From assembly GCA_033065855.1 (NCBI GenBank), contig JAVXUO010000284.1, positions 1-64,000 on the forward strand: DNA of 64,000 nt, written 5' to 3'. The translations under genes were made by a program, and so were the position numbers. This DNA is from Escallonia rubra. Lineage: Eukaryota > Streptophyta > Magnoliopsida > Escalloniales > Escalloniaceae. Numbering within the stretch: position 1 is the first letter of the stretch; the number at the start of each line of letters is the position of its first letter. Shown here piece after piece: positions 31,695 through 44,290 of the stretch. The notes below the pieces were generated by a model. It was not told the DNA's origin. It ran no database searches and saw only the letters and a program-made list of their open reading frames with translations.

Positions 31695-34385
31695 ATGGCA
31701 GAGATTCCAGTATCCTTCTTGCTTAACCAGCTAGGAGTCTTCCTCAGTGAAGAAAAGAGTCTTCTTGGAGGTTTTCGGGAGGAAGCCGAGTACATAAGAG
31801 CAAAGCTGGAGCAAATGAGAGCTTTTTTGAGAATCGCTGATGCAAAGGAAGAGAGTGATCCCCGGCTACAAGTATGGATTAAACAAGTTCGAAATGTTGC
31901 TTATGACACTGAAGACATCCTTGATGAATTCATTCTCCACCTGGCTAATAATCATCGCGATGAATTCTTCGGGTCTTTGTATAGGATCACTTGGTATGTA
32001 AAGAAAATCAAAGCTCACCATCAGATTGCTACCAAGATACAAAGGATCAGAGCAAGAATCGACAATATTTTGCAAAGCTATGCTGGTTTTGACCATGGCT
32101 CAAGTTCAACCATCACCAACAACGCATGGCTTGATCGCCGAGGGGATGCACTTCTAATAGAAGAGGCTGAGCTTGTGGGCATCGAACGGCCAAAGCGTCA
32201 GCTGATTAGTTGGCTTGTCAATGATGATTCTGGGCTCAAAGTGGTGTCGGTGGCAGGAATGGGAGGGTCGGGGAAGACCACATTGGTAAAGAAAGTATAC
32301 GAAGATACAGAAGTGAAGAGGTATTTCCAATGCCCTGTCTGGATCAATGTTTCACAGTCGTGAAAGATCGAGGAGCTTCTGAAACAAGTAATCCACCAAC
32401 TCTTTCATGAAGTCAGCCAACCGGTCCCTCAAGCGGTGGAAATCATGGATAGCCACGGCATGAAAGAACATATCAGAAACTTCCTCCAACATAGCAGGTA
32501 TGTGCTTGTTCTAGATGATGTTTGGAGTTTAGATGCGTGGATTGCAATGGAAATTGCATTGCCGGATAACAGTCACGGCAGTCGTGTACTGCTGACAACC
32601 CGTGACTTAAAAATAGCTTCTACTTGTTGCTTAAATTCTAGTGGCAAAACTTACACAATGAATGCCTTGTCTCCAAAGGAGTCTTGGACTTTATTTTGTA
32701 AAAAGGTGTTTCAAGGGAATGACTGCCCTCAACCTCTGTATCCACTCTCCAAATGTTTCTTAGAGAAATGTGAGGGCTTGCCGCTTGCAATTGTGGCGAT
32801 GGGCGGTTTTTTGGCCACAAAAGACAGGAGAATTGAAGAGTCGGATATGATTCGGCGAAGTCTTGGTGATGAGCTTGATAGTAATGACCAATTCGGGTTT
32901 ATGAAAAGAATACTCTTTCTCAGTTACTTTGACTTGCCTTCGCATCTCAAAGTTTGTTTATTGTACTTGAGCGTTTTTCCTGAGGATTATGAGATATAGA
33001 AGAAGAGGCTGATACAGTTGTGGATTGCAGAAGGATTTCTGCAAGTCCGAGAAGGGAAGACTTTAGAAGAAGTTGCTGAGAACTATCTCAATAATCTTGT
33101 CAATCGAAGTTTGGTCCAAGTGGCGAGGACAACTCTTGAAGGAAAGCTTAGGACTTGTCGCGTCCATGACCTCTAGCGTGATCTGATTCTTTTGAAGTCA
33201 AGAGAGCAAAGCATTGGTACCATAATCAGTGGGCACAATGCAAAGTGGCGATGCCTAGCAATCCACAATTCCGTTGAAAATATACACCAGAGTGAATCCT
33301 ATAGTCGATTGCGTTCCCTGCTCATATTTGGGGTTGTAGATCCGCTTTCTAAGTCATCCATATCTATGTTCTTAAGCAGTCGGCTATTGAAGGTTTTAGA
33401 TCTGAGAGGTGCTCCGTTAGAGAAAATTCCAAGCTTAGTTTTCACGTTAATTCATTTGAGGTATCTAAGTATGAGGGGAACAAATGTGAGGTTGGTTCCC
33501 AAATCGATTAGAAAGCTTCAAAACTTGGAGACATTAGATCTAAAGTATACTTATGTGACAGAATTGCCGGCTGAAATTTTGAGACTTCATAAATTGCGCC
33601 ATGTCTTAGTGTACCGCTATGACGTCACGGCACTCGGTTTTAAGGCTCCATATAAGATAGGAGATTTGATCTCCCTACAAAAGCTATGTTACATAGAGGC
33701 GGGTGAGATCAAGGGGAGCGGTGGCAGTTGTAACATTGTGACAGAGATAGGGAAGCTGACCCAACTCAGGAGGCTAGGCATTACCAAGTTAAGACGCAAA
33801 GATGGAACGGCTTTCTGCTCCTCCATTGAGAAACTAACCAACCTCAGATCATTGAATGTTATTTCAGTCGCCGAGGATGAGATTCTTGATGTGCAGTCCC
33901 TCTCATCGGCTCCTCAGTTTCTTCGAACGCTAGCATTAGAGGGACGTTTAGAGAAGTTGCCGAAGTGGATACCTTCTCTTCACAGCCTGGTCAAAATTTG
34001 CTTACGCCACAGCCAACTAGGGGATGGTCCACTGCAGTCGCTTGAAGCTTTGCCCAATCTTGAAATAATTTTACTCTTTCGAGCGTACGAGGGGGAGAGC
34101 TTGACTTTTAAGGCCGGAGGGTTTCAAAGACTCAAGGTATTAGGGCTTCTTCAATTGAAACGATTGAGATCGGTGACAGTGGAGGATGGAGCGATGCCTC
34201 ATCTTGAAAAATTACGATTTGAGGGCTGTAAATTGGTGGATGAGTTGCCCTCAGGCCTCCAACATCTAACCAACTTGCAATTTCTTGGGCTCGTTGACAT
34301 GCCCGATAAATTGACTGCGCCACTACAAGGTCAGGGTAACCCGAATATAGCCCACATCCCCAAAGTTTGGATCGGAGGCGGGTAG
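31695..34385 (+). pseudogene. RPM1-like CC-NBS-LRR gene with three in-frame stops
   Basis: One continuous frame of 897 codons, no intron, close to RPM1 in length. Rx-type CC at residues 1-150 (EDILDEF 73-79); P-loop GMGGSGKTT at 188-196; RNBS-A CPVWINVSQS; kinase-2 LVLDDVW near 271; RNBS-B GSRVLLTTRD; GLPLA near 361; RNBS-D CLLYLSVFPEDYEI near 421-434; VHDL in the MHD position at 490-493; then LRRs (LRYLSMRGTNVRLVPKSI, LETLDLKYTYVTELPAEI) to the end. The protein would be an intracellular immune receptor. TGA at codon 223, TAG at 435 and TAG at 494 interrupt it, yet no frameshift is seen over 2.7 kb, so loss is recent or the stops are recoded. As it stands only a CC plus P-loop peptide would be made. 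The upstream partial copy is its tandem duplicate. Confidence 0.9.
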
Positions 34386-34662
34386 GGTGATGATGGTCTC
34401 CCGATTGGACAGTTTCTGTAGAAAGAGGAGCTTCACTAGCTGAATGATGCTCTGTAAACAGCAAGGGGATACGAGTGCCCAAAGGACGCAGGCAGCATAT
34501 ATCGGCTTCGTTGCAAGTTCTAAGCATCTTCACACAACCCGCATGGTAGCCAAATTTTTCCTTGTTTCAGACATTAGTTTCTAGATGATATATTTACTGG
34601 TTTTGTAAATTGTTTAATAACGCAGCTAAGCACACAAAACTTAAAGTTTTCAATACTTTTCA
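34386..34662 (+). other. 3' flank of the CNL gene
   Basis: Probable 3' UTR and flank; no polyadenylation signal could be assigned with confidence. Confidence 0.35.
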
Positions 34663-35335
34663 ATTAAGTGCGTTTGATAATGATAAACCTTATATCACTT
34701 AAAAAATTAATTCTTACCCTAAAATTTTAATTGAGATGATTAAAAATTATTTAACACATTTTTACATACAAAAATAATTATCACCACGATGCCGCCTTAA
34801 TTAATTTGCTGACAACACTGTCTCCATCACAATACGTACAACCACTACCACAACCATTATTTCATTTTGCTACCACCACTACAATTACAATGACCTAGCA
34901 AGTATCACCACCACTACCGACACCGCCATCTCCACCATATCGTCGTTATTGTCACTATGTCAATTTCTGCCAAAATCATTTAAAGACCCACCACATTACA
35001 ACCACTGCCTTGACCACTTGTTGCTGCTTATTGCTATCATCACAATTACCAACACCACGTCTTCGCGCACCATTACCACCTTTTTGCCGCCGCTGCCACC
35101 ACCACCACCAACACAATTTTAGTTCCTCCAAAAAAGTTATTAAGTACATAAACAAATGCATAATTTTGGTGAAATGAATAAACTTGTAAATAAATAATTT
35201 TTAGACATCTGCTTTTGGTTTACCAAACATGTTAACTTATTTTTCATTGAGTCCCTTTAAGTTTTTTAGTTTAACGAATTCAGTGCTTAACTTTTGCAAC
35301 ACTTAAATTTCAGTTTTATCAAACAACCCCAGTGT
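34663..35335. mobile_element. Possible non-autonomous DNA element with CCA-rich core
   Basis: The left boundary reads AAGTGCGTTTGATAA and the right TTATCAAACAACCCCAGTG, sharing an inverted GTTTGATAA core common at the ends of small plant DNA elements. The interior (34800-35110) is ACC/ATC-rich low complexity. Target duplication unclear. Confidence 0.35.
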
Positions 35336-35667
35336 TCCACATGTTACAATTTAGGATCCGCAAGAAAAAAAATAACAGATGCGAAACAAAGCGCGTTGTC
35401 TTTGTTTTGAAAATGAAAATTACTCAGAAGAAGTTTTCTTTTTTCAGAAATACAGGCACATTAAGGGTGGCTGGGTGGGTTGGATTTGGGTATAAGTTAA
35501 ACAGGTTCGGGTATAAAGAGGTCATTGCTCATTTTACCCATTTATTAATGGGTTAATTGGATTGTCACATTAAATGGGTTGGTTTCACTCTTTAATCCAA
35601 TAGGGACCCATGAATGTTTCTTGAAAAAAATTTGGCTGCTACCCCGGCTAAAGGAATCTTCCTTCTA
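35336..35667. other. Unassigned DNA
   Basis: No recognised gene or element; a GGGTTGG/GGGTAT-rich stretch at 35465-35590 may be a remnant of a small hAT-like element. Confidence 0.3.
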
Positions 35668-35815
35668 TTCCTTATATAGCGATAATCAATCGTTTCTAAA
35701 TGTTTCTAGTAACTTTTATTTAGTGACACTAAAAAAGTGCTGCTAATAACTAAAAGTATTATAAGAAACGTCACTAGAAATATTTAACAACTATTAATTG
35801 TCACTATACATGGAA
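35668..35815. mobile_element. MITE, about 140 bp
   Basis: Imperfect long inverted repeat: ATAGCGATAATCAATCGTTT at one end and, inverted, AATTGTCACTAT at the other, with AGTGACACTAAAAAAGTG inside. The same family is split by the CACTA element (about 13450-13478 and 27836-27885). Superfamily not assigned. Confidence 0.65.
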
Positions 35816-36068
35816 CTGGAAGAATATTCCTACAACCCGGGTATGAGTCAAAAGTTTGTTCTTCTTTTTACGCTAGGATACAATACAAATTTTCAACTCC
35901 TCTCCTTCTCTTTACACACGAACACAACCCCGTCGCCACACAGACAACCACCACTTTCATGCCACAATTACAATCATACACACAACTATAACCACCACTG
36001 TATTACAAATGCCAAACAACCACCATTTGCCACCATCTGACCTATTTATATGCTTAATCCCATATAAA
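35816..36068. repeat. Low-complexity flank of hAT insertion
   Basis: CCA/ACA-rich tract that resumes after the hAT element (39867 onward: ACAACCACCACC), showing where the element inserted. Confidence 0.5.
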
Positions 36069-39000
36069 TAGAGATGTCAAAGGGCCGGGCTTGGGCCGGC
36101 CCAGCCCAAGCCCATCGGGCCTGCTGTGGGGCCGGGCCGGGGCCGGGCCAGTGGGGCTGCCAACCGGGCCGGGCCGGGCCGGGCCTGCCGAAGGGAAACC
36201 TAGGCCCAGTCCAGGCCCTGGCCCTGGCCCTAGGCCCAATATCTAGGGCCGGGCTTGGGCCGGGCCCGGGCCCAAAATTTTTTTTCTTCTTCTTGTTATT
36301 CAATTTTAAATTTCATCTCTAGCCTCTAGGCAATATTCACATTGTGAATAAGCTAATCTTTATCCTTTTATTTCATTATAAGTAATATACATATGTATGT
36401 ATGTATATAATAATAATATTTGTTAGCCATTATATTTTTTATTATATGTTAAACATTTTCATACTCTTCTTGGTGAGCTTTATTAATAAAATCTTAACAC
36501 ATAACAATTTATATAGAAAAATAATAAATGTATTCATAGGCCCTCCTCCTTTTATCCGGGCTTGGGACCGGCTGCTTGTAAACAAACAGGCGAAGTTACC
36601 TATTTTTTTATATATACGAAAAAATATATATCTTGCTTGTAAAAAATTATTTTATATATATGAAAAAAAAAGTATATTTTGTGAAAAAATTTATTCTTAA
36701 AACTCTAACAATCAAAATAATAATGCATGTGTCTATCCAAAATATCAGCAATCAAAGATCAAGAAATCTGCAACGTCAACCAAAAGGATCAAAAGAGGAA
36801 AATAAAAACAAATTACCTAATCATCCGGAAGTACTTCAATATCCGAGTCACTGCTCTTCCTATCATCAATCGGTTTATCTTGCTCGCGGTATTTCGCATC
36901 AAGATAATCCTTCCAACATACACATAGCTCGAGCGACTCGGGGTTAAGACGACTCCTCCTGTCATCCAAAACCCTCCCGCTTGCTGAAAATGCCGACTCT
37001 GAAGCAACCGTGGAGGCTTGCACTGGCAGTACATCCCGTGCAATTTGGGATAAAGTTTTATACATGTTTTGATTTTGTTTCCAAAAATTTAACAAATTAA
37101 AATTAACCTGTTCTTGCCTTGATAAATCAGAATAATGATCAGTATTTGCATATACACCAATCTCATTAAAAGAGGAAAAAATATACGAACCTCCCGAATT
37201 AGAAGTACCTTCACCTGGTAGTTGTCTTGCTACTAGATGTTCAAAGCCTTGAAGGTATGGCGCATAATACTTCTCAGCAGTGGATGATGATGTAGCTCGC
37301 CCGCGCACGTCAGTAGAATTACGATAGAGGTTGAACAAGTCCTCAAACCTCTTGCTCACTTTTGCTGTGAGCAAGGTTGTGTCCTCTGCTGTGTAGTGCA
37401 TTAATTTCGATATCTCTTGTATCGACGCGTTCACGCAATGCAACTTTGAACTTGGATCTAAACAAGTAGCCACAGTAAAAATAGCAGGCAGTTTACTCTA
37501 ATATTTATTAAATTTTTGATCCATCACTTGTACTATTTCCCTAAAGGGTCCTATATATCTCCATTTTGTTAACATTGTAGCCATCTTCAGAATTTCTATT
37601 ACAGCGAGAGGAGAGGTGGGATAGTACGTACCAGACAATAAATTGGTAGACGTGTAGAATACCTCCAAAAATTCAGCTAGGTATGTGGCCATCTGCCATT
37701 CCTCTTGAGTTGGCAAGCCGGCTAGGAACTGGGTTAGTAGAAAATGCGTGTAGACTTCTCGGTATGCCAGAATGTGTAAAAGCATGTGGTATGTAGAGTT
37801 CCACCTGTGGACCACATCTGTAACTGCTCTCCTGCGAGGCATATTATATTGAACACACAACGTTTTAAATTGTTGTGTTCTCAAACTCGAGCCATTAACA
37901 TACGCTGTCATACCCCTCAGTTTGAGCAGAATATCTCCTGCAGCAGCTAAACCATCTTGAACAATTAAATTAATAATGTGACAAACACAACGAACATGAA
38001 ATAACTCACCATGAAGTACAGGTTGAAGCGTCTCCTTTAAAGCTGCAACAGCAGCTTTATTATTAGAAGCATTATCAAAACTAACACTCATAATCTTATC
38101 CTTAATTTTAAATGTGTTGCATGCTTTTAATATAAGAGTAGCAATGTTCATTCCATCGTGCGGATAAGGGAAGTGCTCGAAAGCGATGATTCTCTTGTGC
38201 ATAACCCAATCTGCATCAATCCAATGAGCGGTCACACAAGAATAACTAACAAAAGTATAAGGAGATTACCAAATATCAGAAGTAAGACTAACTTTACCGT
38301 CAAATTTATTGAAATAATCGATAAGGCGTGCTTTAGCAGCCTTGTACTGTCGGAGTGCATCGGATCTAATTGTATTTTTAGTAACCTTTTTGTACAAAGG
38401 TTGGACGCATGTGTTCACATATCTAGAGTACTTAGAATTATCGGCAAAAGAAAAGGCTTGTTCATCATGAATAACAAATTCAGCGAGACCGTCTCTTTGC
38501 TCTCGCTGATTATAAACAAATAACTTACCGTCAAAAGATAATTGCGTTTGGGTAGGTTTGACGTGGCCTTGTCGAGGTGCACACTGAGGGTAATGCCTGT
38601 TAAGATGTCCATTACCACTACCAGTCGAAAATAATTTAAGACAGTACTTACATTGAGCTTTTCGGATGTCGTCCACCGTAATTACGTCGAAATGATTCCA
38701 ACACTCGGCTTTCTTCTTTTTCCCCCTTTGGACTTCTGGCGTGTTATCAGAGGCATTGCTCGGCCCTTCTTCATCATGACCAGGCATAGGGTTGAGATTA
38801 TGCCACTGAGTAGTAGCTTCGCCAACCGAGCTGCGTCCTTGACTATAATGCGGGGGGTCTTCATCAGGCGTGTATTCAAAATCTGGAATGTTTTGATTGA
38901 ACTCCCAATTGGCTTGGGTATCTATCATAGAGCCTGTACTCATTCGTCCACGAACGAATGGTTGTGTTGGTGCTTGGATTGGTGTTTCTGATGGCCGTGG

Positions 39001-39858
39001 CGCTGGCGCTTGTGCTGGTGGTGGTGCTTGCGATGATGATGATTTCTTTCGTGATGACGTTGCACGCTTCATTTTCTTCAATAATCCAGACATATTTCAT
39101 GCTAAACTTTGTAAGAGTAACTAAATACACAAGTATAAGAGTAGTAATAAGAAATAACAATTAAAAGAATGAACGAGTAACAAATATTAGAGAGTTAGTA
39201 ATTAAAAAGAATTTAGCAAAACTAGTAATTAATAAACAAGAGTACTAATTAGTAAATACTAGTAGTAATTAGCAAGAGTAGTAATTGGAGAGGAAAATAG
39301 TAGCAAAGCTTGTTGTGAGAGTAAGAAGAGAGTAAGAAGATTGGTGTGAAAAATTAGAGAGAAATGGTGTGAATTTATAAATTTTAGAAACTTCACAAAA
39401 GACCAAAATACCCCTACAAACTATCCGTTTATAGTTGTTGGAGAGGGTAAGAGTGTAAAGGAGTTGAAAAATATAGGTTAGACTAAAATACCCCCCAAAC
39501 TAGCCGTTATATAGCTGTTGGGGGGGTAAAAGTGGAAGTTTGGAAAAGGGGTGGAAGAAAGGGGGGGAAAAGCAAAAGATTCAAAAAAGGTGGGGCCAAA
39601 ACCGGGCCAAATCCGGGCCGCAGACCGGGCCAAACCCGGGCCGCAGACCGGGCCAAATATCCGGGCCGCAGACCGGGCCAAGCCCGGGCCAAGCCCGGGC
39701 CAAAACCGGGCCGTGCCGGGCCGGGCCGTTTTCCAAATTTTTCAGGCCTGGTCCAGGCCCCAGGCCCTATGCATGCGGGCTTCTACTGTTCATATACGGG
39801 GCCGGGCCAGCCCGGGCCAGATCCGGGCCGGGTCGGGCCACCCCGTTTGACAACTCTA
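36069..39858 (-). mobile_element. hAT transposon, nearly complete, 8 bp target duplication
   Basis: The ends are TAGAGATGTCAAA and, inverted, TAGAGTTGTCAAA, with CATATAAA repeated perfectly on both sides (36061-36068 and 39859-39866). Both subterminal regions (about 36080-36270 and 39590-39845) consist of GGGCCGGGCC-type repeats, likely transposase binding sites. Between them lies one transposase gene on the minus strand. The perfect duplication and well-kept frame indicate recent insertion. A second, more decayed copy occupies 1-1500. Confidence 0.95.
36817..39093 (-). pseudogene. hAT transposase (BED finger), two in-frame stops
   Basis: One frame of 759 codons runs the length of the gene. 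A BED zinc finger lies at about residues 130-172 (CWNHFDVITV, CKYCLKLF, HLNRHYPQC). The RNase H-like catalytic core follows, with SLTSDIW, VTAHWIDADWVMHKRIIAF and SFDNASNNKAAV (probable first catalytic Asp block). The C-terminal hAT dimerisation domain has STVASESAFSASGRVLDDRR. The frame is closed by TAA at codon 276 (after SDIW) and TAG at codon 532 (after KFNKY, where relatives usually have Trp). No frameshift was seen. As is, it cannot make a full transposase, so the element would need help in trans. Confidence 0.92.
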
Positions 39859-40800
39859 CATATAAACAACCACCACCATAACTCTGTCTCGTGAAATCCT
39901 TCAAGCAACTTGAAAAAGATAAGAAACGTGCAAGCTGACACAATCATCAGGAGGATTGATTTAGGATATAGAACTCTGATTTAGCCATTGTTTAATGATT
40001 AGATGAGCATTGAATGGCTGCTTATCGTGAAGGGAAGTCAAATAGTCAAACAGAGGTCAGAGATCCTTGGAGCATCCTCGAATTTCTTCAAGCTTGGAAC
40101 TCTCGCAATAGAGGAAAAAGCACCTTTAAGGCAAGCCAATAAACTGTGATGCCACCACCTGTGAAGGGAAAATTTACCTATTTTATTATATTTTATATTT
40201 TGTGGGAGTGGCTGCGATTCTTTAACTTGCATCGATAGATAGGAGACAATGAATTAGAAAATGTTACTGCACACAACCTGTGTTTTCTCTAGTTTGCAAA
40301 ACGTTTCTTAACTACAAAACGTGTTTTAAAAAACGAACCTAGTTTTGCAAACTCTTGCTAAGGCTTTAAAATGCAAAACCCTACCAAACAGTAAAAAAAG
40401 TTGGAGTTTTCAATAATTTACAAACTGGGCCAGAAAAAGTGAAGCAAAATGGGATTTACATATCAGACAAAGTTAAATCTACTGAAATTGCCAAAACAGA
40501 AAATTTAAATTTCTGCTGTATTTAGAATTCTCTATGGAATTTGTTATGTGGAAGAAAGAGAGACCAAAATCAAAAAGCGAGTTTTGTGATGGGGGAAGTT
40601 TACAAGAGTTGGCGCCTTATCTAAATAGTCACAACTATTCAAGTTAGTATCTGGTCCATAAAATAATTGACCAATTAAATAAAGAATGTGTTATTTGTTT
40701 CATGCTAATAGTGAAAATGTTTGTATACCATGTTGTTTCTAAAATGACGAAGGAAATGCAGTAATGCAAAGGAGTACATGTTCCATGTTCCTGACTAATA
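39859..40800. other. Unassigned intergenic DNA
   Basis: No gene, terminal repeat or conserved domain recognised. Confidence 0.5.
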
Positions 40801-41193
40801 TGACTCAACTATAACTCTTAATAATTGGGGGACACCTTGCATTCTCAGTCAAACTGGGTCTATCTACAAGATTCATAATTAGGACTCTAAAAGTGTCATC
40901 AAGACCATGACGTAATATTCAAAGATCCTAATGCGATCCTAATACATCTAGCGCACGACCCACTTCTACTAGAGGTCTTCTACTTTCAACTATTTAAAGG
41001 GGACTACCTCCAGGTATACAGTCAACTACACATACAAAGACATAGTATTTAATGCTTTTCCAGAGTAACTATCCTGTAGTTGCGCTCTGACTTAAGCATC
41101 GGTGAGTTCTCCGCCAGGAACCCGGTCACTTGTTTCTGTCTTACAGGTCATCGTCACAGGCTAGGGTTCCGAATCAACCTTTTAGCAGCCACA
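40801..41193 (+). mobile_element. Probable gypsy solo LTR
   Basis: The end part (CTGACTTAAGCATCGG, then GAACCCGGTCACT and TTTTAGCAGCCACA) resembles the 3' part of the Tat LTR at 25989-26432, and CTATTTAAAGGGG sits where that LTR has its TATA box. No internal region follows. The start at TGACTCAACT is approximate and the flanks do not match, so no target duplication is claimed. Fossil. Confidence 0.6.
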
Positions 41194-41584
41194 CTAACCA
41201 TCTAGGATCATGGATTAGGAAAAACTGATATAGTAGGATATTACATTGATTAGACAGAAGATTATTATATGATAAACCAAATGGTGCTAGATGGTCGTTC
41301 ATTTACAATTTTCATTTTTCATATTTCTAGTGATGGCAAAAAAAAAATCATTATTTTGTTTTGAAATATAAAAACTCGTCCAAACAGTGTAACCTCGAGC
41401 AATGTTTTCACAATTTTGCAACACAAGTAATAAAGCCAAAAGAAAAACTATTGTTCACTTATTTCCTTCTTAATTCTAACACCATCATGTCAGTACTCTC
41501 TCTCTCAGAGAGAGAGAGAGAGAGAGAGAGAGGCATCACATACCACCTCCATAGCACCACGGGAAGCCCCGCCGCTGAGCCAAT
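41194..41584. other. Unassigned DNA with CT/AG microsatellite
   Basis: 41495-41532 is a run of CT followed by about 14 AG units. Otherwise nothing recognised. Confidence 0.6.
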
Positions 41585-42175
41585 TGTTGGGATTAAAGTA
41601 GCAGTAACAACCACATTTCTAGTGCAGTGCCAAGTGTGAATTAAAGAGATCAACACACCAAAGCTCAAATCAAGATACAAACTAAATTTTTTTAGATTCA
41701 GCAGTAATCAAGCACTCAAGAACAAGATTGAACACAATGATTTTGTGCGGTAAAACCCAGATGGAAAACCTCCACTATTTCAGTAATGAAATATTACAAT
41801 CTTTCTCTCAAGTTTTATACCAAACTTGAGCTATTCCACACTTACAAAGAGTACTACAGCATGTTACCTCTTTTGGGTTAGAAAACCCAAATCTCTAAAC
41901 AGCAAAAACTTCCAATGCAATGGAGAAATCACAGAAATAGAATGACACAACTTGGTCTGAAGTTACATCAATTCGGTGATGGATTACACAGCAACACCAT
42001 TCAAAACCCATTGGTCTTGAGTATGAAATCAGCACTTTTATCCTTTCACACAGCTGCTGATCTTCTTCCATCTCTCTCTGTTTTTCCTGATTTTCCATAT
42101 TCTCTCAATACAAGTCCCGGAACTCTTTGGAGACCAAGACAAAAGCATGTCACTTTGTCTTCCTTGAGCTATGAA
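41585..42175 (-). mobile_element. Possible Ty1/copia LTR fragment
   Basis: On the minus strand the sequence ends TTTAATCCCAACA followed by ATTGGCTCAG, reminiscent of a copia LTR end and a decayed primer-binding site. The LTR body would continue on the other side of the solo LTR at 42176-45883 (to about 45930). Tentative fossil. Confidence 0.35.
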
Positions 42176-44039
42176 TGTAATACCCCGAACCTCGGGAGCC
42201 CCGTTAAATAACCATCCGGGCTCCGAAAAATAAAGAGGCGATAAATTTAAGTAATGCTCGAGTATTAGTAGTGCATAGGAGCTTAAATATATTTTAGGGC
42301 AAAAGTATAATTTTTAAAATTCTAGCAGCATTTTCGTAATTTTGAAAAAAAACTTCAGGGGCATAAATGTAAATTGATGTTTTAGTGATGGAAAATAATA
42401 AAATGGGAGATAGTATATGTTAGTGACATTGAATTAAATTAATCATGATTGATTAATTATGGGGTTTAAATGTAAATATATAAAATTTAGGATCCATTTT
42501 GCAATCATGAGAAATGTGGGGGTTAATTTGTAAATTTTGAAAATTTATACCTAGGTGTCCAAATGGTAGTCATAAACAATGGCCACCTTCTACTTTTTCG
42601 TGACTCATGAAGTTAAGTAATAAAGTAGTGGTGATTTCTTTTAAAAAAAGAATTAAAGAAGAAACAAAACAAAAAGGAAAAGAAGAAGAAGAAGAACCTT
42701 TCCATTTCGGGAAAGGGTGAAAAGAAACAGAAAGAAGAACAAGAAGCAGAACAAAAAACAGAGCAAGAAGCAAAAATAGATAGAGAGAGAAATTGGAGAG
42801 TGTTCTTTTCAAGGTAATCTGCTTCTCTCCCTTGTAAATTCTAGGGCTTAATCGCTTGGTTTTATTGTGTGTTCATAGGGTGTGTTAAGTGTGATTAGCG
42901 TGAGTGAGGTGAGTTTATGGACAGCTTTGTTAAGCTGTTCGAGCATGGGGAAAGGCAGGGGGAAGAAACCAGGGAAGCCACAGCATATCAGCTCCTATAT
43001 GGGGAACAGAGGTGTGTCGTGGTGACTGTGAATGGACCGTGTGTGTTGGGTGTGCAAGAGCAGGTGTGAAGAACACACAGTGTGTGTCTCAGTGAGTGTT
43101 GTGTGTTTCTTTGTGTGTGTCGTGTGTGAGGGTGCCATGGATGAGTGGTTTTGTGAGTATTTTGATGGAACCTTATATATTAAGCTCACATATGGGTGGA
43201 ATTGGGGGTTTTCAGTGTGTTGGGAGGTGTATGAGTGTGTTTCAGTGTGTGCCGTGAGGGTGCGTGAGTGTGTTCTTGATCCGTGGGTGTTCATGTGTGT
43301 GTAATGGTGGAGGTATATATGTTTTATTGTGTGAATGGTGGGTTAGGATGAATTTAGGTTAGGTATAGGTGTTAGAAAGTGGTTAAGTGTGTGTTTGGGA
43401 GTTATGTGCGTGTATAATGGATCATGGCAGCTGGAGGAAGAAGAGAAGTAGGTGCAAAAAGCGTGAATCAGTGTGTTTTTTTTTTTATTTTTATAAAAAG
43501 CAAAATAGCATAGATAATAAAGGAGTTCTCACCCAAAGGTGATTACAAGGACAAATGTCATGACACACAGTGTGTGTTTAATCTGAATAGTGTTTGCTTT
43601 TGTTGCTAAAGATGAAAATTTATTTAGGCAGATTTCTCCACAAGTTTTTATAAATAGTTAGGGTCAAAATTAGAGAAAGTTCAAAAGTGCAACCCCCAAT
43701 AGTTTTACGAGACGTATGCTCTGGAATGTTTTGAGAAGTTTTGGTGTCCGCAAATAGCACTAATTTGGGGTACCGATTAAAGAAATTTATCGAATTATTT
43801 AGCTTAGGAAACCAAACTATTTTGATCTGAAAATTTTAGAAAAATATTATTTTACTAACATGTATCATATACTAAAATTTCGGGCCATTCTGAGGCCGAT
43901 AGGTATTTTTCGCAAAACTGGCCCTTTAGCGCTCGGTCCAGCACCGGTTCGAGATTTTTGGACAAAAAATTTCTAAAATACTGTTTACTATAGAAATGAC
44001 ATAAAAATGTTTAAAATAGTGTTTCAATATGTTTTTGGG

Positions 44040-44290
44040 ATTTTTTCGGTGCCCGAAACCCCCGGGGGTATTTTGGTAATTTGCCACCCGAATGGGGTAT
44101 TTTGGTAATTTTACAAGAAAAGGGTATTTTGTGTAAATTGACATACAGTAAGGTTATTTGGGTGATTCTACTTGCAGGAAGACCGTTTGGGTGATTTATG
44201 TTCGAGAGGAGCATTTTGATCATTTTACACTTGAGGGCATTTTGGGTAATTTTACATACGCGGTGAAGGGGGTTCATTTTGGGAGTATGC
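44040..44290 (+). repeat. GGGTATTTTGGTAATTTT motif repeats in solo LTR
   Basis: About eight imperfect repeats of about 30 bp built on GGGTATTTTGGTAATTTTAC, partly decayed. Confidence 0.75.

Noticed and set aside
36046-36322. Gly/Pro/Ala-rich frames over GGGCC tracts (also at 1159-1527 and 39478-39894)
   Set aside because: Low-complexity translation of hAT subterminal repeats.
42995-43304. Cys/Val-rich frame over a GTGTGT stretch
   Set aside because: Simple-sequence translation inside the solo LTR.
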